Origin: Asterias rubens
Lineage: Eukaryota > Echinodermata > Asteroidea > Forcipulatida > Asteriidae
NCBI RefSeq assembly: GCF_902459465.1
Contig: NC_047083.1
Coordinates: 6,687,526-6,751,525, forward strand
Direction of reading: 5' to 3'
Length of the DNA stretch: 64,000 nucleotides
A program made the position numbers and the translations under genes. Below, piece by piece: positions 12,224-25,700 of this stretch (positions within the stretch are counted from its first letter, which is position 1; each line of letters starts with the position of its first letter). Under the pieces are notes generated by a model, which worked only from the letters and a program-made list of their open reading frames with translations, was not told where the DNA came from and did not search any database.

Positions 12224-12684
12224 GGAACACAACACTAATCCAATGAATCTTGAAACGTGAAAGTGTGTCTTAAGGCTGTACAAACTCTTGGTTAGCACTC
12301 GTACTGTCCGTGGACAAGTTTTACATTGAAACTCACTCCTTTGATTCAAACTATAGTGACAGTTGCAAACGATTTTGTTCCTAGTTTTAACGCTCTGTAC
12401 ACTGTTGGTCATTACTCATTGCCAAATCATTTTTAGCAGAAAAATAACCAAGTTAGTAACGAGCAATGAAAAATCGAAAATCTGTAAATATTTTGACTAA
12501 ATTGGTCATCGGAAAAATAAAAAATAAATAAAAAAAAATTGCACATATTTTTGTACTATCAGATGGCAAAAAACAGGGCCTTTCGGCAAGGGGTGGATTT
12601 CACAAAGGTAGTCCTAACTTAGGACTAGTCCAAGGCAACGCTAAGAGATAGGACCAGTCCTAGGTTAGGATGAGTTACTAATTC

Positions 12685-12987
12685 TAACTTAGTAAAAGTA
12701 GAATACAATGATCCACACAAATTTGCTCCGAAATTGCGTGGCTTTCCTTTTACTTTGCGAATTAACACGGTCGGCCATTTATGGGAGTCAAAAATCCCAT
12801 AAATGGCCGACCGTGTTAGTCGACGAGGTAAAAGGAAAACCGTGCAATTTCGAGGCATGTTTGTGTGGATCAATTGTATTCTACTTTTACAACATCTTTC
12901 TACCCATATGCATTTTATAATAAACGGTTGCAAATGCTTTTCAAAGACCAAATCGACCGATCCAAGGCAACGTACGTGTTCCTTTAA
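12685..12987. mobile_element. Family C MITE, left end truncated
   Basis: AAAAGTAGAATACAATGATC, CGGTCGGCCATTTATGGGAG palindrome, to CGTGTTCCTTTAA. Left of it (12600-12684) is a small TCCTAACTTAGGACTAGTCC palindromic repeat. Confidence 0.75.
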
Positions 12988-13604
12988 ATAAACTCAGCAA
13001 ATGAAGTGTAAATGGGAAACGAATACCGCTTATGAGCGATTTTTTTTTACAGGAGTGCTGATTAATTTTGTTTATAACGTGTTTGTTTACCATTTAAATG
13101 TAGTTTTGATATTTGTACACTTCTGAATTTTTCGTAATTATCGATTCAAAAATCAGGCCTCAACCTTGAAAAACGGCAGAACTGCCGTTGACGGCGTGCG
13201 TCAACGGAACAAAGCTTTGACGTCATGCTTGGGAGTTTGCTTGATTATAACCTCAACGTTGCAACAAAGCGGCTATACAAATTGGAACTCCCAAATATGA
13301 CGTAACATGAGTGATGACGTAACAGAGCTTTTCGTGAATCTTTCAGAAAAGTGCTGAATAAGGGTATTCGAAATGATTGTTGTTTACACAATTAAAATCT
13401 ATTTATAGTCATATGACTCGATTTCCTAATTGATTGAAAACATTTCAAATGAAATTCAGCATAGATCACGACTTGCCATTTTCGCTCAGGTACCTGTTTA
13501 AATTACACCGGGGCCTCGTGTCATATTTACGTAAACACCCGGTTTCTATGGCAATCTTCTAGTATGCGTGACAGTATACCAACAAGCGAGAGTAGAGTGT
13601 GTTC

Positions 13605-13761
13605 ATGTTTGCATGTTGCGGCATTTTCCTCGCGGTCTCTCTAAACATGGCATCGATTGGAAACCACTTTGGTCGTCTTCTTTTGAGTATAGGGAAGATT
13701 TTTGCGTTATTCTTGGTGTTTGAGGTGTACAGCCTTCAACATGTGGACGCCGAACTAACTG
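13605..13761 (+). CDS. Exon 1: signal peptide of the F-type lectin gene
   Basis: Two in-frame ATGs are possible: 13605, and 13647, which has the better Kozak context (AAACATGG). From 13647 the peptide is about 38 residues with a basic start, a hydrophobic core (KIFALFLVFEV) and a likely cleavage site after HVDA. The exon ends in CTAACTG followed by GTAAGT, phase 1. No TATA box is evident just upstream; 13190-13330 holds several CRE-like TGACGT motifs that could belong to the promoter. Confidence 0.75.
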
Positions 13762-16700
13762 GTAAGTCACCTACCAAAATATATATTACCAAAATGATAT
13801 GACAAGATATTGAAATGTTAAAGAAACCAAACAATGGCATTTCAAGAGAGTGCTCAACATTGGTAAGAATGAAAATAATGTTCACCAATTTGAACTTACA
13901 TTATTTGGTATAAATATGGTAACAGTGGAAAACCTTCTTTGAGATGACAATAACAATTTACGTGGTAAGAAGTGAAGCAGCTTTTGATAGTAAAATGCAG
14001 TTTTAGAAAAACTTATCTCTTCGAAGTACCACAATAATAGAAAAAAAGATATAACATTTTCCCCTAAAAAATTTAATATGAGAAGCGTTACCGTGTTTAC
14101 AATTCTCGGATTGTATTCTTACTTGGAAATATTCCCTCCAGACGTTCAGTCGGCGATATCTAAAAAACGCGACCACTTTTTAAAATTAAATTTTCAAAAC
14201 TACACGTATAGAGGATAAAAACAATCAAACGGTTCCGAAAACTTAAGTAGTTATTACACAACCAAAACCTAGTGTTTGTAAACATGGATGTTGTATTACT
14301 ATTTCCTCGTGACTCCGTTTACCGATTGAGTTAAATAAAATCAGGGTGTGATATGTCATGTAAATAATAGGTCAAATAAGGTTTAGGTACTCAGTGGCGT
14401 ACAGAACGGATCAAGGGTGGGAGAACCCGTGCTCAATGAGATCAGAAACATGCACAAATCAACGGTTGATCAAATGAAATAGCTCCATCCCATTTATGTC
14501 TTTGTGGCGTGTCAGAGCGCCGGATCAGCAGAGTGTGGGTTCGAGTCACACTTGTGTCCCTAAGCAAGACACTTCACCATCATTGCTACATAAAGTTGGG
14601 GAGGTAGTGCTTTCTGCTCTACCAGCCAGACTTCTGATTGATGATACCCAAGCCTACATCCGTATGGACTGTAAAATGGGGTAACCCTGTATCAGCCCTA
14701 GAAGTAGGTGGCAACGGCCTCTGGAAAAAAAACCAGTTCTAGCCCACACCTTTAAGTTAGTGTGTCCCCCCCCCCCTAATCAATAGGGTGATGTCTGGTT
14801 ACGCCACTGCGGATTCTGATCTTTAATGACTATCAATGTTGTAAGCGTGGTTTCCATAGCTTTGATTGATTTTACCCCAACAACATTTAATAAGAGGATT
14901 TCAACTTTATTTTTCTATTATTCTCCCTAACCGTACTTTTCTGCTATATTTTAATTTTCTTGTCAACACTATTCTTTTAACAAACCCGTATGTGTTTACC
15001 GTATAAACAAATACAATGGAGATTTAATATGTTTGTTGAATTACAAGTACTTGGTGATAGGTCTTTGGCAAAAGGTAGCTTATCCTGTAATAATGTCAAA
15101 CTGCAGTCGTCATTGTGTGTCAATATAAACAAGACAAATAATTTCAACAAACTCCGTTGTATCATTTTTTTGAGAATTTTTTTGTCAACATATAAGTAAC
15201 TTTATTTTCTGTTAGCAGTGGTGGCAATTTCTTCGCGTTGCCATTTCTGTCGGAGCAGCTGTTCGTTTCGTTGGGACTTTTACTTAATGTTCTTCCGCCA
15301 TATCACATATGATTTGCAAACGCATTTTTTCAGTGCTTAAATCATACTTGGCTTGATGTATAAAAGAGTCAGATTCCATACCTGTACCCAATTTTATAGA
15401 GCTGCTAAGCACAAAAATTTGCTTCAAATATTAAAAGACTTCAAGCCTCAAGCCCCTTTTCGGGCATTTGAAAGCGCACACTGTGCAACAAGGGTGTTTT
15501 TTTTTCTTCAAATTGTTCTCGTGCAACTTCGATGACAAATTAAGTCAAACTTTTCGCAGATTTGCTATTTTGTGCAAATGATTGAACACACCACTTGAGA
15601 ATACTGGTTTTTGACAATTATCGAAATTTTCCAGTGCCTTTAACAGGCAAATTATGTGGATTGTGTCTAGCGTAAAACTGCATTCACTTTGGCCGATGTT
15701 TTTGACTTAAGTACGGGTAAAGGATCTGTGGAGACATGGTACGTTAACGGACGCTTGAAGGCTCAGTAAGTCAATATTCACCCGATAACCACATATCAGC
15801 TCAGCAACAACAGTATGTTGCTATTATTATGTTCACTCAAATAAATTTTATTATTTAATAACCCCTTTTCTTTATTTAAATTGCCAAGTTAAATAATTGA
15901 ATGGGGTGTCGTGGCCGAGGGGACTCATGTTCTTTGCCTTACTTTAAGCATGGAGCAATAAAGTTGGACTCAATTAGCCCGCCTGTGGGCGACAGAGTGA
16001 GTGTGAGTGACAAGTTCTGGTGATTAAAGTCATCGGGATGTTGGTTCGAATCCCGGTCGTGTCCTTCAGCAAGACACTTAACCATTGCTTCTCTCCACCC
16101 AGGGGTAAAATGGGTACATGTGAGGGCAGAGATGGTTAGCTTGGAGTGCGGTAACTCACAGTACTGGCTGTATACTCCCCAGGGAGCTGAGATGGTTTAA
16201 GGAATACAATGAGGCACAGGGGTAATATTCAAGGGCACACCGGCTCACCGTTTACGCAATTTAGTGGTGTAGAATCATAAATAAAATTTGTTTAGATGGT
16301 TGCTGTAACAAAAATCATAAAAACATCACGTAATTAACTGTCAAAATCTTCATGACATTGTCACACAATGTTGAAAGTAGACTGGTGCTTTGTTTATATC
16401 AACGTTTTACTACGACGCAGCATAAGGATTCAGTCTACACATCCATGTATTATAAACAACCGACATAAATACACGCATCGGGCAAATCCTTCGACGTACA
16501 TCCAAAGATCGTCCCAAATACAAAGAAACTAACTCAAAACATGATGGGACATATGACAAGTAGACATATCATTCCTGGCACTAATAAACTAGGCCTATTA
16601 TGTATGCATTGCCATGATGCAGTTTGGAATGCGATCGTGGCGTTACATGCTCCCGTCGTGCTATGGCCCAATTTCATAAAGCCTGTATTTTATAAAAATT

Positions 16701-19700
16701 TGCTTGGCACAAAATAGTATTGCTTAGCAGAAACTGGTTACCAGCCCAATTTTACTTAAATTTGAAATGTTGTGGACTTGTGGCTGGTGCCCGACAAAAT
16801 ATTTTTTAAGCAGTATTTTCTGCTAAACAGATGAAGGAGGGCCCTGGTATGTGAAATATTTTTTAAAGCGCTTTGGGGGAAGGGAAGGGAATCTTGAGGG
16901 ATTCAAAACCGTCCTTGATAGAATGTAAGTGTATACGTGCGTAGCTGCGTATATTGAAACATAAGCGTAGCTGCGTATCTTGAAGCGTAAGCGTAGCTTG
17001 ACTCAGGATTGAAAGCGCAACCTTTTCAAAGCGTAACTTGAAGAAACGTTAGTGATCTTGGAACGTAAGCGTAGCTTGACTCGGAATTGAAAGCGTACCA
17101 AAAGCGTAACTTGACGGAACGTATTAAAAAGCGTACCTTGGAACGTAAGCATAGCTGCGTATCTTGGAACGTAAGCGTAGCTGCGTATCTTGGAACGTAA
17201 GCGTAGCTTGACTTGGGTTTGAAAGTGTACCTTTTGATGGAATTATAGCGTAACTCGAAGGAACGTAAGCGTATCTTGGAATGTAAGCGTAGCTGCGTAG
17301 CTTGGAACGTAACCATATCTTTTGGAACAACTGATGGGAAACTGCGACTTTTGATTGCTTAGTCGAGTCGCGACTACCGCTATTCAACTCACTCGGTTAA
17401 TCGTGCTGCTATGACTACGTACTATAACAGTAGTCCTGCTTGAATTCCTGCTTGGTTGATCACTTTTGTCGACAACCTTTTACAAAACACAACCAGACAT
17501 CGGTGACACAACCCTGCAGCACAAGTTTTACTTAATTGCGCTTCGGCAAACAGTATGTCGCGATGCATCTGGGAGTTAATTGGGAGTTAATTCGCGACTA
17601 GTATCAAAGTCGCAACTATTTGAGGTGCGACTAGTCGAGTAATAAATTTCACTAGTTGCCCAAATCATTACCTCAAAAATCTCAAAATAACATTTCATTT
17701 ACAGAATTCAAAAATAATATTTTGTTTGACAAAATTATACTTTGAAGGAATTTAGTTTTATCATTATTTTTGTTTTTAAAACCATTCATAAAAAATTGTC
17801 ATTCACCTGTCCTTTTTACGATCGAGGGGCTCCGTTTTTGTTTTTGTTTTCTTCACAAAACATTGTTTATGCTACTCGCACAATAACACCGTCAATATAA
17901 CAAAATGCGGTAATCCTACGTTTTGACAACATCAATCACTTTTTAATTACCTGAAAACTCCTAACAAAAATATTAGGGGGAAGGAAACAAAAGAGAGCGT
18001 TGGAACGTTGCGATCAAAAGAAATAACTGATTCGAAAAGGGAGGTGTACCGACTGACAAACCTACGGTAACAAACATGTACTTTTATGTCTGGCACCCAA
18101 CCCCTCCCAAGCTCACGGCGAGACCCGTAAGCTGGGAGTTCATAGCGCCCGGGATTACACCTCCAGCCCCCACGAGATACGGCATGGGCGGTACGTGATA
18201 TGCCCCAAGGCTTTACGCACCGATGGCTCCACGCCGTAGGGCCATAGAACAAGCTTCCGTTACACGGACTCTCTGAATGCTAATCTTACGTTAGATTTTT
18301 GACCATTATTTACGTCTTGTATCCATAATCTGAATACGTAGTCTTTTTTGTCATATACTCATAAATAATTGTAAACAAAGATATTTTAACTTAATTCAGC
18401 GAATTAGCTTTTCTACGGCTGGAAGTAAAACTAACTCGGAAGATCACGTGATTATTAAACCCACTTGGGGTTCTAACTATCACGCGACTCTACGTTTTTG
18501 AAAAATGCTCAAAAACGGCTAAGGGACTGCTCTTCTCCGTTCCTGAAAGACATTTATGCTACTCTCACACTTTGGCGAATATTCTTGCGAATATGGATAT
18601 TTGAAATTCGCGGTGAATTCGCCCAAAATTTGCGAAATGATAGTGAATATTTTCACGTTCGCCCTCGGTCACCCCTCGACCTGTCCGAACCAATGTGTTA
18701 CGAATTTTTACGAATGCTTAACAATGCTAGCCAATGATTGCCAATGCCTTACAAAAGCTTACGAAAGTTGCCAACGCTAACGCACGCTTTACCAACGTTA
18801 CCAATGGCTGCCAATGCTTACGAAAATCTACGGCGAATGACTGTCTTCGCAACATTCTCTGAAATTAAAAAGCTCTTCCCAATGCTGTTTCACACTGTTG
18901 CGAATAATATTAGAGTGAATTTGCTTACGAATGAAAATATTTGACAATCGCTCATACTTCGCAACATTCGCCTTGTCTTTGTAAGCGTTCGTATCAAATT
19001 CGGAGCGGTTACCCGTCACGCCTCATCTCCTAACGAAGATCGGTCAATTTACAAACCGGTTTGTTAATTTCAGCGAATGTTGCGAAGACGGTCATTCGCC
19101 TCGACATTCGTTAGCATTGGTAAGCCATTGTTAACGTCTGTAAAGCATGCGTAAGCTGTGGCAACGTTCGTAAAGGCACTCGTAAGGCGTTTGTAACCTT
19201 CGCGGGTCCCCTTTCTTACAAATGTGGTGTTGCTGTTTGTCAAACGAACAAGTGGCCAGAGCGAGATTCGCCCCGGTATTTATAGCAATCGCGGAAATTA
19301 GTCAGAAAATGGCAAGACATTTGCAACGATGGTAAGACATTCGTAACATTCCTAAGTGCATTATATTAACGTTTGTAAGCCCTTTCGTAAGCATTCGCAA
19401 GCATTCGTACGTAACATTCGCTAGCAATCGCTTCATTTGTTTGAAATTGTTGGTAAGCTCAGTCGCGACGTGCGCAACGTTCGTTGCCTATTTGTAAGGC
19501 ATTGGCTAGCATTGTCAAACGTTGCTAAGCATTCGTCATATATTGTTAAGGAGAGGTCGAGGGACGACCAAGGGGTGACCAAGATGAAAATGAATATTCA
19601 TATAACATCCAAGCATTTTCATTTTTCTGTGATATTCACCATCCAATCGCAATTGTTTTGCGAATTCACCGCGAATGTTAACATTTTTATTCGCAAGAAT

Positions 19701-22700
19701 TTATTCATAATCGCAAGAATATTCGCCACATTTTGATTGAGAGATCTTCGAAAAGAGGTGGAGAATGACTAGTGAACGTTCCGAAATTGTCACCAATGCT
19801 TACGAAACACGGCGAATGTTGCGAAGTTTGAGCGATTGTCAAATAATTCCATTCGTAAGCCCATTCGCTAGCATAATTTCCCTAGTGTGAGAGTAGCATT
19901 AGAAAGCGCTTTCAGCGAATGTTGCGAAGACGGTCATTCGCTATCGAATGATAAGCCATTGGTAACGTTGGTAAAGCGTGCGTAAAGCCCGGTTCATACT
20001 TCCTGCGAATGCGAATGCGAAACGAATTTGACGTAAATGTGATGTCACAACCCTCCTTTCGCAGCGATATTCGCAAGTAAGTGAGTTGAGCAAAGTTGAA
20101 CTGCTGCGAATTATTCGATGCGAATTTGTGACGTCAACGTTCGTATCGCATTCGCATTCGCAGGAAGTATGAACCGGGCTTAAAGCGTGTGTAAGCGTTG
20201 GTAACGTTCGTAAAGGCATTGGCAAGCGTTGGTAAGCATTCGTAATATATTCGTAAGATATTGATAAGGAGAGGGCCGACCGAGGACCATCGAGGGGTGA
20301 GACCGAGATGAAAATTTCCACTATTCAATCGCCATTTTTTTGACGAACTCACCGCGAAATAACAAATTCATCTTCGCAAGAACATTCGCCACAGTTTGAG
20401 AGCAGCAATACGAATTGCTTCCATAACTTTCAGCTAATGTTTTGAAGACGGTAATTCGCCGTCGATTTTCGTAAGCATTGGTAAGCCATTGGTACCATTG
20501 GTTAAGCGTGCGTATTATTCGTAAAATATTGGTAAGGAGAGGTCGAGGGACGACCAAGAAAATATTCACTATCCAATCGCAACTTTTGGGCGAATTCATT
20601 GCGAATTTCAAATATTCATATTCGCAAAAATATTCTCCGCAGTGTGGGAGTAGCATAAACACGGTCACAAAACCTTCGCTCCCCTGGCATCGCATCAACT
20701 TTGTTAAACCTGCGAAATTAAACAAATACAAATAAAAACGGCACCTACAGATTATTGCATGACCAAAAATCGCTTCGAATTTGTTACTTTCGCAGAAACT
20801 ATGAAACGGGCTCTGCACGGTCTAATACAAAGACAAGACGTGCTAGTTGTTTATTATTTGGGTATGTTGAAGTAGCAGCGTTCTCAGATGCATAAAATGA
20901 GTGCGGTACCTATGGAAACACAATTTATGATCCTTCCTGTTGTATTTTAGCAATTTGGCCAAAGTACACGCTTGAATGTTTTCTTTGGCGATCTGCGCCT
21001 TAAATTAATATATGATTACGTGGTTCTCACAAAGTCGGTGCAACTAGTGCGCATTTTGCATCAAGGTGACTAAATTACTGGCAACTCTTATTCGTTGAAC
21101 CATGTGAATCAATAGTTACTCCCGAGAAGCCACGTGTTCCTTCCTAAGTTTTGTCAATTTGGAGTCTTTAGTTTCTGTGAGGCTCCCTTTCACATATCAT
21201 GGTTGAATAGAACACCAGATTGTACAAAATGAGTACAAATGTTTAAAGGCACATTACAGTATTTCTAAGAAAAAACACGTCTCTGTCCAAGATCACAGAT
21301 TTACATAAAACTAACACTGTGTAATGATAATGATAGTAGAAAACATTCACTGAAATCTTTTTGTCTGAAATGTCATAATTGATGAGGAAAAAAAGATTTT
21401 TATTCAATTATTTTAATCGATGCCATGTAAAATATAATGTGTTATCGGCTTCTCACTATTTTCTCGTGACCCAGATGGACGATCGATCTCAAACTTCTAC
21501 AGGTTTGTCAGTTTTTTTATATCGTGGATTACATAAAGTGCTAACACTGGCAGCAACTATTTTTTTAGCAAAAAAATTTAAACATTTCTGTAATGTTCTT
21601 TTAAGGGTTCTGTTTTTAAAGAGTACAACAAGTCCGGGTTCCAGACTGAGGACAGGAGATTAAAATGGAAAGATTAGTTAAGGTTCGGCTATGATTACGA
21701 ACACACCATGTAGTATCATGGAATGTTATAACTTCCTAATGACGGATGGTATTAAAGCCATTGGACACTTTCGGTGAACAGTATTATCCAAGGCCCACAC
21801 TTCGTGTATCACAACTTATATACAAAATAACAAACCTGTGAAAATTTAGGCTCAATCGGTCATCGGAGTCGGGAGAAAATAACGGGGAAACCCACTCTTG
21901 TTTCCGCACGTTTCGCCGTGTCATGGCATGTGTTAAAAATAAATCCGTAATTCTCGCTATCGAGAATTGATATTGTTTTAATGTTTTCTCAAAAAGTAAA
22001 GCATTTCATGGAACAATATTTCAAGAGAAGTCTTTCACCATTACCTTCTGTAAACCCTGTAAATTATTTGTAAATCTGTGAATTTTTGTTCTCTGTTACG
22101 AAAGTGTACAATGGCTTTAAAACTGATATTATGTTTACATAACCACATGACTTCGAAGTGACATGATTCTCAAACGTGTGCTTTATTCCCTTCAATGATT
22201 TTTAGAAATACTAATTTCAATCTGAAAGCTAGCTTATTATGAAGTTCATACCAGAACAAATTCACTTGTAAAATGATATTTTCAAAGTCCAGGAAATAGG
22301 GTCTGACGATCCTGCAAATCTCATTGGCTTATCTCGATTGTCTTATATGAACGGGCAGAGAATTCAAGTGAAAACATCAAAACAATTTAATAAATGTTTT
22401 CAAAAACGGGTTGCATGCTGTGTATAAATGGCGGGATTTCAAATTTCTCCAGAACATTGATGCAATTTCTCTTGAGATTTTACTTTCCATTCCTACGTTT
22501 TAATGAGGGGCTTCAAAGATGATGTCTTGTATTTGGTACTCTTCTGTAGTTTTAGAGCGGAATCTGAAACATGACGTCATCGGACAGCAACAAAACAAAA
22601 TGAGCCTGCACAATCCAGATGGGAAATTTGCGACAATCAATGGTTCAAATTCATTGCCCTTTTTATTTTTTAACAAAAATCTACATATCAAATTGAAATG

Positions 22701-25700
22701 TGATGTCATCGAAGGTATTTGTAACAGACCTTATGCAAATGACGTCATCTGAGTGGGGCGCCCTCGTCTAGAGGTCCAAAGAAGGTCGCTCATTGGTCCA
22801 CCCTGCGTTTGTCAGTGTTGCATCGTATCGCTTGACCTCTAAGAGCGAGTTCGAGTGCGCACATTTTCAGTCGTCTACTGACCACCAACGCACATGCGCA
22901 GTGCCACACTCACTCGAACGACTTGTTTGTAACCATCGATACCACGGTGTAACACTCCATTGCCTTATGCGTTTTCGCAATAGTGCCACTGGTTCCCCTC
23001 TGCGCTTTACACATGTAAGCATGTATTGGCAGCAGTAAAGAAACCATGGGCTCGATGCTGGTTCCAAATCGTCGACCACAGTATATAGTCAACCAATGGT
23101 CAACCAGCCTGGGTTCGAGTCAAAATAGTCAACCTTTAGAATAACCATTGTGCACACTCGAACTTGCTCCAAGATGGCGGCCTGATGACGTCAATGCATA
23201 TAAAGCTATTTGAAAAAATTAGCACCTGAAGAAGGTTATCGGACATAGCGGCATTTTACACGATATTACAACTTTACTTTTTTCATAATTTATAATAGTT
23301 CAAATCTGTTGATTTAAATTGTGCCCATTCCATAAAATGTTCGCTTCAGCGAGAAAAAAAATATGAAATGATTAAAAGCTAACAACTGGTTTAAAAAAAA
23401 ATACAAAATCCACCCAAAATGAAAACCCAAGAACCCTTAGAGGACTTCCCAAACAGGGAACTTTAGGTGAACTCTATCCCTTTGAAACTAAGTGGAAAAC
23501 CAAACTGAACTTGATTTGGATCCCCTTTTTAAATATTGGAAATATATGTCCGATATGTGGTATGAATGACCCATGGCCACTTTTTATTGAGCCTAAATGG
23601 TTTGGGGACTTTTTGTAGGACACAAAACACAATGTCCACAGATTTACATTAATAACTTACACGGTTTGGATACAATGGTGATTGGAAAGCTTCCCTTAAA
23701 ATATTACTTGCTGAGGTACTTGCTGAGTAATGTCACGAAAATAATGTTCGTCTCAGGAGACGAACATTATTTTACCATACGTATTTACCAGGTCTCACTG
23801 GTAAATAATAGTAGACATTGTTTTACTCATTTCTCAAAAACTACAGCACCTAAACAAGTTATGTTTTAGAAAATATAATTAGCTGCTGCAAAAAACTTAC
23901 CAACCAAATGGACCGACGGTATGATATAAATGCAACAAATAGTTTATGGCCTGACGTTACGACCCTAGCAGTGTCTTTCTCGGAGGCTAAGTAAATGACG
24001 AAAGTTATATTTTAGGGAAAGATTTCTACTATCATTATCTTTATTAAAACCGTGTAAGTTTAATGTAAATCAAAAAAAGTAGTTAATGGCTTGATGACGT
24101 TTCGACCCTAGCAGAGTCGTTCTCGAAGCCTAAATGACAACACAACAAAAAAACGAACAGGTAACTAAATTGTAACATAAGCAGTGAAGTGTAAATATAT
24201 GAATGGAGTTAGAAAGCATAAAGAAAAAAACAAGGGGTAAACAATGAATGGGGACAATAGGGGGGTTGAAGGGAAGGGGCTGGTTTGACCACAAGAAGAT
24301 GGAAACACAAAAGACAATATCAAGGGTGGGAAGAGGGGAAGAAATTAATAAGTGAATGAGGCGCAGGCTAAAAAGGGGGATATCTTTACTATAAACCTTA
24401 TTCTGGTCACCATATTTTGTTGTGCTTAGCTACTTGTATTGCTTATGCAGCTTTATAACATTTTGTCATAAACGAACGCTCACTTTGAGGTATGATCTTT
24501 CTGGTTGTTTAATTGCTTTTTTTTTCTATAGAAAAATCCTAAACAGTTCATTGCTAGTCATGTAGAAACATTATGAGCTGGCAGTCGATTAATCAAATTC
24601 CGGCTGGCGCGTTGTTTCCTTGACCTTGACGGCTCATAGAAACTCTCGCGTTTTAATTAAATCATCACAAATTTATTCATTATGATGAAAATGTCTGAAA
24701 AACATGGGGTCGGTTAGCCCTATACAGAGAGTCCTAACTATTAAGGCCCGTTTCTGGGGCGGAACATTTTCAAAGCTTCATATTTAAATCTTACCTGCAA
24801 CAAGCCACTTATTTCAACAGAATCACATTCCATGGATGGCGGCATACATTTTCCTGCGGTGGGTTTTGCTCCTCATATATTCCACACAAATCCGTCATTT
24901 TCATGAAATAAAGCAGCTCCCAACGTTGAAAAATTCCAGTTTTGATCGTTTTTTCACAGTGTTGTCTGCTGCCGTGCGTACGCGTATACATTCGCGTGCA
25001 AAACGCAAAATACACTAGACGCATGAATTCCTTGGTCACCGTATCTTGACCGCACAGCGTTAACACGCAAACGTTACGCAAGATTTACCCTGATATCCAG
25101 GACGTCACTGTAGTACAATACGAAAGTGAAAGGCCGCCAGAGCTAGGGACTGGTGTTTGTTTTCTTACAGTAAGCCCTCAAACACAGTTTAAAAAAATAC
25201 TGCCACGGACGCAAAATATCATAATAAGTATTTCTAATCATAGTAAATGATGGAGTAAATAAACTCATCAAATACCAACAAAATAATCATGTTAAAGGGG
25301 CAATCACTGTTCTTATATCGGTAAATTTTAGTAATATGGAAATATTGACTGCTATGAGGGGCACAGTTAAAAGTATAGGCCCAAGGTGATGCCAAAACCA
25401 TGACTATACCAGAAGCGAAGCTAAGGGCATAGCCATGGTTTTGACATCACCGAGGGCCGAGAATTTTAACTGTGCCCCGATTATTACGCGGTCAATATTT
25501 CTTTTATATACCGAATAAAGATTCTTCTCATCAACAACACTCTGACTATACTGTGAAAGGTCGTCTGCGAAGAAAGGTCGCGCCGTGACAAGGAGTGCTA
25601 GTCGTACATTATACATATCATAGTTGCATTATTGTCAGAGCGGGCATAGTCGACGTCATCTTGGTAGAAAAGGGGGGGCATAGCTATTTCCACGACTCCA

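Noticed and set aside
17026..17387. Repetitive - strand frames with SYAYVPRY units
   Set aside because: By-product of the GAACGTAAGCGTAGCT minisatellite; no start context, splice sites or family resemblance.
18498..20818. Several 60-165 codon frames on both strands
   Set aside because: They come from inverted arms and degenerate short repeats of the fold-back element.
24809..25081. 90-codon - strand frame
   Set aside because: No recognisable motif or splice context; lies within lectin intron 1.
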